Shown piece by piece: positions 24,601-30,887 of a stretch of 30,887 nucleotides of DNA. The position numbers were made by a program, and so were the translations under genes. Where the stretch lies: NCBI GenBank assembly GCA_964454745.1, contig CAYVUI010000049.1, forward strand, positions 1 to 30,887, written 5' to 3'. This stretch comes from CAYVUI01 sp964454745 (lineage in GTDB: Bacteria > Planctomycetota > Phycisphaerae > Sedimentisphaerales > Anaerohalosphaeraceae). Every line of letters starts with the position of its first letter. Positions within the stretch are counted from its first letter, which is position 1. A model generated the notes under the pieces. The model was given only the letters and a program-made list of their open reading frames with translations, had not been told where the DNA came from and did no database searches.

Positions 24601-25433
24601 CGAATGAACAGGGGGCTCTAACCGTTCAGATTTGCAGCCAGGTAAATGAATTGATAGACTGGAGCTTTGACAATTATGATTGTCCGTGGATCATTTCGAT
24701 TGATTTGCCGGACGGCAGCTCAAGTGGACCTAATGACATTACAAGTATAAATATCCAAGTAGATTCCACAGGGTTAGACCTTGGCACTTATCGCCGTATG
24801 CTCAGCATAAATTCGCGTGCTTGTCCATCCTTGGATGTAGTAGTTACCCTGAATGTTGTGAACAGGGTTGGTTTTGAGGAATATAACAACATTTCTCAAT
24901 TTTGGAATACATATCCGTGTGAGGAAGCAAATCCCTGCTCTTCGGCAGATTGGTATCGGGATGGCAAAATTGATATATTGGATTTTTATCAAATGGCTTC
25001 TTACTGGCTACAGGATGAAATTCTGGTTTGTGATTTGACTAATATTGATTTTGAATCAGAAGTATTTCCTCCCTTGCCATGGGGATTTTCAGGGGATGGG
25101 GATTGGAAAATTGATTGGACGGCAGGTTATGGTAGTTATTTTTCAGTAAAGTCTCCCGATCTGGCCACTCATGAAAACTCCTCTATGACCATTATGCTTG
25201 ATACTACCTACAGGAATATGAGTTTTTACCGGAAAACAAATACCCGAAAAGATTACAATTTGCTGGAATTTTACATTGATGGATCAAAAAAGAAAACTTG
25301 GTCGGGTAATAAAAAATGGAGAAAATTTAAATTTTCTATCAGTCCCGGTCCGCACATATTTACGTGGAAGTATATCAAAAATCAAGAAAGCGATTACGAT
25401 TACGTCTGGATTGACAAAATATCGCTCTACTGA
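21660..25433 (+). CDS. GLUG-repeat surface protein with Ig-like, dockerin-like and C-terminal jelly-roll regions
   Basis: A 1257-residue exported protein of adhesin type; no catalytic domain is recognised. The N-terminus 'MMKKLIILSYMLCVVSCSLAG' is a signal peptide with a possible lipobox at 'VVSC'. Three large modules (about 20-295, 300-610, 615-960) each open with 'GTE(I/Q).PY(Q/E)' and 'DKH..L.A(N/D)IDL.N', then carry GLUG motifs ('VGGLAG', 'IGGFIGENYGTIKNCYADGSVTG') and close with 'NAGWGG....PRL.WENTGYP'. An Ig-like module (about 975-1070), a dockerin-like motif (about 1093-1118, 'DWYRDGKIDILDFYQMASYW') and a C-terminal beta-rich domain (1125-1257) follow. GAGGG at 21651-21655 serves either ATG 21660 or 21663. 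Two 60-base samples gave 23 and 25 G+C against 36 in the giant gene, so acquisition from elsewhere is possible. Confidence 0.85.
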   Translation: MMKKLIILSYMLCVVSCSLAGTYSGGIGIEIDPYQISSFNDWLELTNTSSDWDCHFIMTADIDLENHMVNCVGTISIPFSGAFHGQGHVLSNIRIFEPYLSNVGLFGYISHGGIIRELGLENIDIIGGSVVGGLAGSIHWTTIQNCYVKGTVQGGSSVGGLVGSIGYDSSISCCYAQVDVTGTEEVGGLAGGNRSGSGIDKSYCTGRVTGQASTGGLTGGTFPRNRSVLSCFWDSQTSLQSNSQGSGRGLPTHEMKSLKTFQNAGWGGTQWVMVDELDYPRLTWENTGYPAIPPVQVSYSGSGTEIDPYQIFTAQEFADLSGYYDILDKHFQLMANIDLGNMSVYPIGDLGVFQGTFDGNGYTISNVDIRQTEDDCVALFAFLEGGTICNLRVEAIRVVGDEYVAGLVGYVSDGMIKQCYVSGWVTETYRVPNPGDPYEPESFGYSGGLAGENAGIILSSCSDVSVTGNQHIGGFIGENYGTIKNCYADGSVTGFAILGGFAAKNYGLIENCYFSGYFLPDILDINPFDGAFIGVNVEGARTLGCFWNADSSAWPGSSIGKGLTDGQMKTLSIFQNAGWGGEEGDPSPWVMRDGSDSPRLVWENTGYPPIPYQESVPFAGMGTEQNPYEVWTCEDFASLSWYPQILDKHIVLKADIDLQNIAVYPIGDLGLFEGVFDGKNHIISNVEIDIPKTSSIGLFHTITAVGHIQNLHLEDIVVKSNSDYAGGLAGINQGKIENCSLNGFVLSDRNVGGLVGRNQGTIRGCKIRGIVLGKTDVGGIAGCNYYDEAWIDCSSSEALVKGTWGGAGGIIGKNSGMVSQCFSSGSVSGQSEVGGLVGKNYHSISNSYAVCTTKSQSTTGGITGSNTGVISGCYSASMVSGLDLAGGIAGSSSSNAFDAVFWDLDISQLQYGSGNLTYNPAGLNGLSTIEMQTKNTYMQSGWNFDSNGGIPTWWMPVKYYPKLSWQSKISCKGSTELSLEPNEQGALTVQICSQVNELIDWSFDNYDCPWIISIDLPDGSSSGPNDITSINIQVDSTGLDLGTYRRMLSINSRACPSLDVVVTLNVVNRVGFEEYNNISQFWNTYPCEEANPCSSADWYRDGKIDILDFYQMASYWLQDEILVCDLTNIDFESEVFPPLPWGFSGDGDWKIDWTAGYGSYFSVKSPDLATHENSSMTIMLDTTYRNMSFYRKTNTRKDYNLLEFYIDGSKKKTWSGNKKWRKFKFSISPGPHIFTWKYIKNQESDYDYVWIDKISLY

Positions 25434-25655
25434 AATTTTCAAAATTAGGTTTTTTATGGGGGTCTATCGGATTTTCAATCCGACGGCTTCAGGCAATTTT
25501 TGCCTTTGGCCAAGGCTGTTTTATCAGCATGCGTTTCTTCCGGTGGCTGCGCCAACGGAAATCAACGTCATCCTACGTGCTGATTCTATGCGCGTGGGCA
25601 TCCTTCGACGCTGGGCCCTTCGATTCCACCCAGGGCAGGCGGTTCGGGATGGGTT
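25434..25655. other. Hairpin array between two convergent genes
   Basis: Four stem-loops occur in about 95 bases: CGGATT/AATCCG (25468-25482, 3-base loop), AGGCAA/TTGCCT (25491-25505, 3-base loop), GCTG/CAGC (25515-25528), and TTCCG..TGGC with GCCA..CGGAA (25538-25560, one mismatch). A CCCT..AGGG motif in a 'CCCTTCGA' context lies near 25620. No T run follows a stem directly. The region may serve as a two-way transcription end or be a small-repeat hot spot. Confidence 0.6.
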
Positions 25656-28600
25656 TTAAAATTGTTTGGGGTGTCCTTTCAGGTCGTAACGGGTCTCATA
25701 GGTTTTGCGTTTTTCGGCAGGGATCAGCGGCCCAAACGACATCAGCGGTTCGACGAGATCGGCCTTTGAAGCGGTTTTGAACCGGATCGTGACAATCTGC
25801 TGGGGCCGGACGGGAAAGGTATAGTTGCCCGCGTTGCCCCTCAGGGGTTTTGGGTTTTCGCCGGCCAGGTTCGTCAGGGCCGCACTTTCATGCTCCAGGT
25901 GCAGGGAAAGGCGGCCGGTGGCGGATTGGCCCCGGCACTCCGCGAGGCGAACTTCAATCGAATCCTGCTCTCTTCGCATGGCCTGGACAATGAGATTCTC
26001 TGACGTCTCCAGCCAGGACTTGCCTGCCAGCGCATTGCGATGGCCAACGACGATGGGCGGCTGATTGTACTCCCATGCCATTTGCGGAATGTTGAAATCC
26101 TCGCTGGGGCCGTGCGCGGTGACCGCGTACTCAAAGCGGTGCCTGCCCCTGCCCGAAAGCCATTTGGATTCATGCCCCCGGTAGCGGTCGGCGGTATTCA
26201 TCAAAAACAACAGCACAGAGCGGCCGTTGATCTCCCGCCCCGTAATGCCCCGGTCGAGCAGTGCGAGGCCGCAGCCGTCTTGGAACTCATAGCCGGACCA
26301 CCGTACCGCGGGGAAAATTGCCTCGCTGTAGCCATACTCGCGATGGTCCCAAATGGTTTGATAATACTCGAGCGGCGGATGGTTCACGGACGGGTCCCAC
26401 GAAGAGAACCCGTAGGGAATGCCGCGTTTGGCATTGGCGATCTCGCCGGCAAGCGCGAAGTGTGCCAGGACCTGGCAGCGGTCGTCGGGGATATCGACCA
26501 GTTCCGTTTCAAAATCCACGCGGGGATAGTCCGCGTAAAGAATCACACGGCGAACGATCTTCGAGTCCCCGTAAAAATCGGATCGGATCGTAATATGTGT
26601 TCGCAAAACGCCATGCTCGACGTCGTATTGCGGGGTGTAGTCCCCGCTGCGTGCGATACATTTGCGCTGGTTTTGCGGGACCATAAGATCGCCTGTATTG
26701 GTGAGTTCTTTGGGCGTTTCGAGCAGGATTTCGTTGCCCGGGCCCTGTAAGAGTTCCCGGTCGGCCGGCTTGTATTTCATGCTGACCAGGTTGCCCGTCT
26801 CGGGGTCGATTTTGATGGAAAAATACTTCGTGGAGAATTCGCCGGCAAGTGTATCGGTGGTGCTGACCGCCGGGTCCGCGGCGGCCGGCTGGACTTCTAG
26901 GCTTTTGATGCCCATGGAAGGAAGAGGGACCTGGCAGAGATAGTGGTTTTCGCCGATCTTCTCGATGGGGGCTTTGGGCTGCCAGCCGTCGGGCAGTTCG
27001 ATTGCAACCGGGTCGTTGCGCTGCCAGTTAAGCGGATTAAAAAGCGTGATGCCGCGTTCGGGGCCGGCCATAGAATGGATCGCTTTTTGGGTAATTTCAG
27101 AGGTGACCTGCTGGATCGCATCATTGCGGTCCTCAACGTCCCAGGCATCGTCATTCTCGAAGACGCTCCCGGCCGCGGCGCCCCACAGCGCGTTTCGATC
27201 CATGTTCAGCAGCAATTGCAGCCAGCAGTGGTACAGTTGCTGCGCAGGGTAGGCATAGCCTTTTTGCATGGAGGCAATGGTCGCCAGTTTCTCGGCGGTC
27301 AACAGGGAGTGCTCGGATTGACGAAAACGCTGCTTGGCTCTCGGGTTCGATACCCAGAACGCGTCGAAACAATAGGCCGAACCGAGGCGCAAGTCTGTTA
27401 GCGCTGTGTCGCCTTTTGCGACGGACTCCTGCAGGTCGTCCAGGAATTTACCGGGAGGGGCAAATCGAAGGTCGATCTCGGGCGCAAGCGCTGCGAAATG
27501 CTTGCGAATCACTTCAAGCTGTCCGTCATAGAGGGGTGCCCGGCCGTAATCCCCGCCGCTGATCGGCATCAAAACGGGGGCGTTGGCCGGATTATACTTG
27601 ATTCGCTCTCGAACTTCTTCAACCATCGCCGCGGCCTGTGGGCGGGTCAGGGGTTCTTGGGCCTTGAAGAATTCGCGCCATGCCGGCGGGCAGTAATGCA
27701 CGATGCAAATCCCGGTGGTCTGTGAGCCGTCGGGGGCATGCCAGCGGAAGAGATTTTCCCCGGCGCGATTGTTCCGGGCGAAAACCAGCCCTTCGAGCCC
27801 CAGGCCCGATACGATCTGGGGCATCTGGCAATGAATCCCCGTCACGTCGATCATCCAGCTCAATCGCGGACGAATGCCCATCACCTGCCGGTTCCATCGC
27901 AGGCCTTCAACGCCCATTTTCACCAGTGCCTCCCCGCCGGAAAGGTTGATGGTCGGCTCGAGGAAGAAGGCGTTTACCAGCTCCGCGGTACCGCCGGCAA
28001 GATGCTTTTTGAGCAGCGGCAGTTTTTGCGGCGCAAATTTTTTCATCGTCATCAGGTTGGGCACTTCCGAGACCGCGAGGGCGTAATCCTCATGTGAATC
28101 GAGATAGTCGAGATGGTCCAGGTAATTGTTCAATACGTAACTTCGCTCATGCGAGAAATCGGTCAGCCAGCCGACGATGGTCGCGTGGGTGTTGGGCACG
28201 ATGTAGACAACCGTCTTGTTCGCTTTCGGTTTTGCCTGGGTGATCCCGATTTCAGCGAAGGGGATTTTCTCGAATCCCGGTATCTTTTCATACACAATCG
28301 AATCGTCTTTCAGGGCAAAATTCGCCTGGTCCGCGTTGACAAAGCCCGGGTCCGTATCTGTTTCGTAATTATCGTTTTTGACCACTTCCCAATCGTACCG
28401 TTCCCGGAAAATCTCTTTGCAGTTGACCATCACATTCTTCTCAAAGCGGTTGCGGTCGTGGTTTAGATGGTCTTCCTCGAAGAAACCCACCAGCTCGGGA
28501 TAGCGTTCGCTGTACGGGGGCTGATCATAATTGATCTGGCTTAACCCGGTTTTCCATATCTTGTAATAGTTGTCGTACTCGTTTTTGCCCCAGCCGTTCA

Positions 28601-30365
28601 GGAAATTGCTGGCGTAGAGAACCGTCCGGCAGTCAATGAAAATATTGTTGTCGATGATGTTGTCGTTGCCGCCGTTGATGACCACGGCGCCGAACCTGTC
28701 CGGGGCGGCGAGTTTATAAAACACGTTGCCGATCACTTTCGTGCCGCAGTTGGTGTAATCGATATAGACCCCGGAGGCGGCATTTTTGTCAATCCCGATG
28801 TGATGGATGAAATTATGACGAATGACCGTCCCGCGATGGCTCGGATTGGCCGCGGTATAGATGGCCCCGGCATCTGAAAACTCCAGGACGACATGATGAA
28901 TATCGTTGCGTTCGATGATATGATCGTTGCCGGAAAAGGTGATCCCGAACTGGGGAAGGTCGTGGATATGGTTATTCGCGATGCGATTGGCCACCCCGCT
29001 TAGGCGAATGGCGGGGTTGTACGTCTTGATCCGGCGCCCGCAGTTATAGATATGATTTTGGACGGCGAAATTTCGACCGGGTGTAAGGGTTTTGCGGTCC
29101 CCGCCGCCCAGCTTGATTCCATAGGTGCCCATACCGTAAATTTCGCAGGATTGGATGCCGCTGCTGGTGCCGTTGGCGGCCTTACTCAGCCCGGGTTCAT
29201 TGGCCAGGATTTGATTGCTTCCGTTGAGATCCACCCCGCCGCCGCCCATATTGCGGATGACGCAATTTTCAAGAAGGGTATTCGTACCGCCGGAGACCTG
29301 GACGGCATTTTCTCGGCTGTACTCGAAGGTCAACCCGGAAAAGCTGACATACGAGGTGTTCAAAAGACGCACCATGAACTTTTCGCTCAGCAGCGTAACC
29401 CTGATCTCCGCCGAGTCCATGTCCGCGGGGGGCAATAGATATACAATCCCCGTGCTGCGGTGCAGGTACCACTCGCCGGGCTCGTCGATTTCTTCGAGCA
29501 GGTTCAATACGTAATACCAGTCCCACTTCCAGTTTTCGGGATATTTTTTCAGGCCGTAGTAGTGATCCGAGGCCAGGGTAATCTGCTTATTTTCGGTATC
29601 GATGCTTTCGACTTTCGTAAAATCCGGGGCCCAGGTCCGGTTGAAGATTCCATAGAGCCAGATCTCATCGGCCTGCTTCCACAATTCGGCCCGGTCGTGG
29701 TCGTAGGTAAAGCAGGGTTTTTTGTCGCTGACGGTTTTGTATCGCGGGGCCGAACCGGGCTCGATGATCTCGCCGAGTCGCAGGGTGTTGTCATTCGGCC
29801 AGCGGGCCAGCGTCATGAACCGGCCGTTGACGATCAGCTCCAGGCCCGCGGAGACTTCGGTCCGGGGGAAGCCGGCCTGCTGGAGGGTACCCAGGTCGGT
29901 GAGGCCGATCTCTTTAAGGTCCGCCTGAAGGATTTTATCACGGGCGTCTTTACTGATGATTCTCTTGAGAATCGCCGGATCGGTCACCGGCTCAAAAGCG
30001 GAAGGGGGGATGGATGCTCCGCCGGTGAGAATCGGCGTCTCGCCGGGAAAGGCCCGGTAGCGGATGGGGGCTTGCTGCGTGCCGGAATCCTGCGGGTCGA
30101 GGGTAAAGGTTTTCCGGACCGGATAGGTGCCTTCGCGGAGGTAGACGGTCACACCGCCGTTTGGCAATCCTTTTTGGGCCCGGTGTTCGCGAATCGCATC
30201 TCGTGCCTGTTCGAGGGTCGCAAACGGTTTGCTTTTTGTGCCCGGGTTGGTGTCCGCTCCGTCCGGGGCGATGTAGAATTGCTGCGCTGCGGCCGCGGGG
30301 TTGTACAGTGCCGCAGTGACTAATAAGATGCAAAATAGAATTTTTGCGGAAAGTTCGGTTTTCAT
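25656..30365 (-). CDS. Secreted fusion: GH141-like beta-helix plus GH38-like alpha-mannosidase domain
   Basis: A 1569-residue exported protein joining two glycosidase-like modules. The signal peptide (about 1-27, ending 'AAAAQQ') is followed by a right-handed beta-helix (about 28-700) with the GH141-type opening 'FYIAPDGADTNPGTKSKPFA', 'VTVYLREGTYPV' and 'PGETPILTGG'. GH141 includes an alpha-L-fucosidase and xylan-active enzymes. From about 715 a GH38-like domain starts ('VVYIVPNTHATIVGWLTDF'), with 'SWMIDVTG' (Asp840, the expected nucleophile and metal ligand) and an extensive C-terminal beta region (about 1130-1569, 'LFNPLNWQRNDPV', 'YFSIKIDPETGNLVSMKY'). Other expected zinc ligands seem altered (His-x-Asp is His727-Ala-Thr; the later HisAsp is Arg1057-Asn). 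ATG 30365 has GAAGGG 9 bases upstream. A fused or partly inactive glycan enzyme is likely. Confidence 0.82.
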   Translation of the reverse strand: MKTELSAKILFCILLVTAALYNPAAAAQQFYIAPDGADTNPGTKSKPFATLEQARDAIREHRAQKGLPNGGVTVYLREGTYPVRKTFTLDPQDSGTQQAPIRYRAFPGETPILTGGASIPPSAFEPVTDPAILKRIISKDARDKILQADLKEIGLTDLGTLQQAGFPRTEVSAGLELIVNGRFMTLARWPNDNTLRLGEIIEPGSAPRYKTVSDKKPCFTYDHDRAELWKQADEIWLYGIFNRTWAPDFTKVESIDTENKQITLASDHYYGLKKYPENWKWDWYYVLNLLEEIDEPGEWYLHRSTGIVYLLPPADMDSAEIRVTLLSEKFMVRLLNTSYVSFSGLTFEYSRENAVQVSGGTNTLLENCVIRNMGGGGVDLNGSNQILANEPGLSKAANGTSSGIQSCEIYGMGTYGIKLGGGDRKTLTPGRNFAVQNHIYNCGRRIKTYNPAIRLSGVANRIANNHIHDLPQFGITFSGNDHIIERNDIHHVVLEFSDAGAIYTAANPSHRGTVIRHNFIHHIGIDKNAASGVYIDYTNCGTKVIGNVFYKLAAPDRFGAVVINGGNDNIIDNNIFIDCRTVLYASNFLNGWGKNEYDNYYKIWKTGLSQINYDQPPYSERYPELVGFFEEDHLNHDRNRFEKNVMVNCKEIFRERYDWEVVKNDNYETDTDPGFVNADQANFALKDDSIVYEKIPGFEKIPFAEIGITQAKPKANKTVVYIVPNTHATIVGWLTDFSHERSYVLNNYLDHLDYLDSHEDYALAVSEVPNLMTMKKFAPQKLPLLKKHLAGGTAELVNAFFLEPTINLSGGEALVKMGVEGLRWNRQVMGIRPRLSWMIDVTGIHCQMPQIVSGLGLEGLVFARNNRAGENLFRWHAPDGSQTTGICIVHYCPPAWREFFKAQEPLTRPQAAAMVEEVRERIKYNPANAPVLMPISGGDYGRAPLYDGQLEVIRKHFAALAPEIDLRFAPPGKFLDDLQESVAKGDTALTDLRLGSAYCFDAFWVSNPRAKQRFRQSEHSLLTAEKLATIASMQKGYAYPAQQLYHCWLQLLLNMDRNALWGAAAGSVFENDDAWDVEDRNDAIQQVTSEITQKAIHSMAGPERGITLFNPLNWQRNDPVAIELPDGWQPKAPIEKIGENHYLCQVPLPSMGIKSLEVQPAAADPAVSTTDTLAGEFSTKYFSIKIDPETGNLVSMKYKPADRELLQGPGNEILLETPKELTNTGDLMVPQNQRKCIARSGDYTPQYDVEHGVLRTHITIRSDFYGDSKIVRRVILYADYPRVDFETELVDIPDDRCQVLAHFALAGEIANAKRGIPYGFSSWDPSVNHPPLEYYQTIWDHREYGYSEAIFPAVRWSGYEFQDGCGLALLDRGITGREINGRSVLLFLMNTADRYRGHESKWLSGRGRHRFEYAVTAHGPSEDFNIPQMAWEYNQPPIVVGHRNALAGKSWLETSENLIVQAMRREQDSIEVRLAECRGQSATGRLSLHLEHESAALTNLAGENPKPLRGNAGNYTFPVRPQQIVTIRFKTASKADLVEPLMSFGPLIPAEKRKTYETRYDLKGHPKQF

Positions 30366-30440
30366 CCATTTTACCCTTCAAACAAAATTCGCCCATTTCA
30401 ATTTGCATACCAGGCTCAAAACCACAAGGAGCGGAATGAC

Positions 30441-30468
30441 AGTATAACAAATCCCAGCCCCAAATCAA
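30441..30468 (-). promoter_or_regulatory. Sigma70-type promoter of the GH141/GH38-like gene
   Basis: Minus-strand TTGATT (30463-30468), a 16-base spacer and TATACT (30441-30446). The predicted leader is about 70 bases. The -10 region resembles that at 18016-18021. Confidence 0.6.
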
Positions 30469-30474
30469 GCCGGG

Positions 30475-30486
30475 CCGCCTGGGCGG
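30475..30486 (-). terminator. Short GC-rich hairpin after the dockerin-like tail
   Basis: CCGCC (30475-30479) pairs with GGCGG (30482-30486) around two bases, 2 bases beyond the TAA at 30489-30491. There is no T run, so it is a weak terminator candidate, but its position supports 30489 as the true end of the upstream gene. Confidence 0.35.
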
Positions 30487-30488
30487 TG

Positions 30489-30552
30489 TTATTGGGCGTG
30501 CCAGTGATCGGCGAGGGCGGTCAGGTCCAGTGTGTCCACGCCGGCGGGGGGC
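30489..30552 (-). pseudogene. Out-of-frame dockerin-like C-terminal tail
   Basis: On the minus strand this stretch reads 'PVSKPPAGVDTLDLTALADHWHAQ' in two halves: 'PVSKPPAG' and 'VDTLDLTALADHWHAQ', then TAA at 30489-30491. The second half is the helix of a Phycisphaerae-type dockerin-like domain. It is one base out of register with the reading frame that ends at 30553, so the gene is either frameshifted or the sequence has a one-base error near 30555-30590. Confidence 0.6.
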
Positions 30553-30887
30553 TTACTGACCGGTGAGCGGAGACCCGCCGGTTCCGTACAAAAGCGAACG
30601 GAAATCGCGGGCCGCCGCGTCGGTCAAAATCACCTCATTCCCCGTGCCGAGGCGGACATTTTTGCCGAAGAACGATTCGACGTGTCCGCGAAGGAGCACA
30701 TTATGGAATGATTGGGCCTCCTCCAGGCCAGATGTATGCGCGGAGAAATCCGCATTTATCGCGGGCCATTGGGTCATCGGGAGCCATTCCACGGTGACCG
30801 GCCGGGCAATCGCGCTGTCCGTATCGGTGATGACGATATGGTTTTGGGCCGTTTCAATTTTGGCGGTGATCATTTTCGCCTGTGCCG
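30553..30887 (-). CDS. Hypothetical protein, C-terminal part (start outside window)
   Basis: An open frame enters from the window edge ('AQAKMITAKIETAQNHIVITD') and stops at 30553; the ATG at 30873 is internal to a frame still open upstream, so the gene probably continues outside. No family is recognised. The visible 110 residues look like the beta-rich end of a larger protein ('ARPVTVEWLPMTQWPAINAD', 'RGHVESFFGKNVRLGTGNEV'). The last residues, 'GTGGSPLTGQ', are followed by a dockerin-like tail in another frame, so the true protein may end at 30489. It is upstream of, and in the same orientation as, the GH141/GH38-like gene, which has its own promoter. Confidence 0.6.
   Translation of the reverse strand, partial: AQAKMITAKIETAQNHIVITDTDSAIARPVTVEWLPMTQWPAINADFSAHTSGLEEAQSFHNVLLRGHVESFFGKNVRLGTGNEVILTDAAARDFRSLLYGTGGSPLTGQ

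Overview
The window looks like a chromosomal piece of an anaerobic, polysaccharide-degrading Planctomycetota bacterium, most likely of the class Phycisphaerae. That is an inference from three traits: very large secreted proteins built from right-handed beta-helix, GLUG and Ig-like (BACON/ASH-type) modules; dockerin-like tails of the kind 'DFNRDQQVNLVDFSMLSAFW' or 'VDTLDLTALADHW'; and an Rnf complex typical of anaerobic energy metabolism. No rRNA, tRNA, CRISPR array, transposase or phage gene was seen.

Layout. (1) 1-3056, + strand: the 3' end of rnfD, then rnfG, rnfE, rnfA and rnfB, in the order C-D-G-E-A-B known from clostridial Rnf loci. These encode the membrane ferredoxin:NAD+ oxidoreductase that couples electron transfer to ion translocation. 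A secreted GH43-like/FN3/PA14 protein (3074-4783) follows with almost no gap. (2) 4807-10719, - strand: a 1970-residue secreted protein with duplicated beta-helices, seven tandem Ig-like modules and a dockerin-like region, driven by a clear promoter with a hairpin-rich leader. (3) 10938-15989, - strand: a compact regulatory operon of a LexA/CI-type self-cleaving repressor, a 1204-residue cytoplasmic multi-PAS/GAF histidine kinase and a FixJ-type response regulator. The first gene has a promoter that predicts leaderless mRNA, with inverted repeats just upstream. (4) 16002-16365: an intergenic region packed with perfect hairpins and a 9-bp periodic repeat. (5) 16366-19061, - strand: a secreted TPR/thioredoxin-like protein and a GH130 mannoside phosphorylase/hydrolase. 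(6) 19362-21149, + strand: a full-length DsbD/ScsB-type thiol-disulfide transporter. (7) 21150-25433: a gene-poor, AT-rich stretch and an AT-rich 1257-residue GLUG-repeat surface protein with a near-consensus promoter. (8) 25656-30365, - strand: a 1569-residue secreted fusion of a GH141-like beta-helix and a GH38-like alpha-mannosidase domain. (9) 30489-30887, - strand: the 3' end of another gene, whose dockerin-like tail lies in a different frame.

How the parts may fit together: the glycosidases (GH43-like, GH130, GH141/GH38-like) and adhesin-like proteins point to capture and breakdown of complex glycans, with mannose and fucose or galactose chemistry likely. DsbD would deliver reducing power to exported proteins, and Rnf would conserve energy from fermentation of the released sugars. 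The repressor-kinase-regulator operon sits beside the largest surface protein and may control it or other surface genes; that link is inferred from position only.
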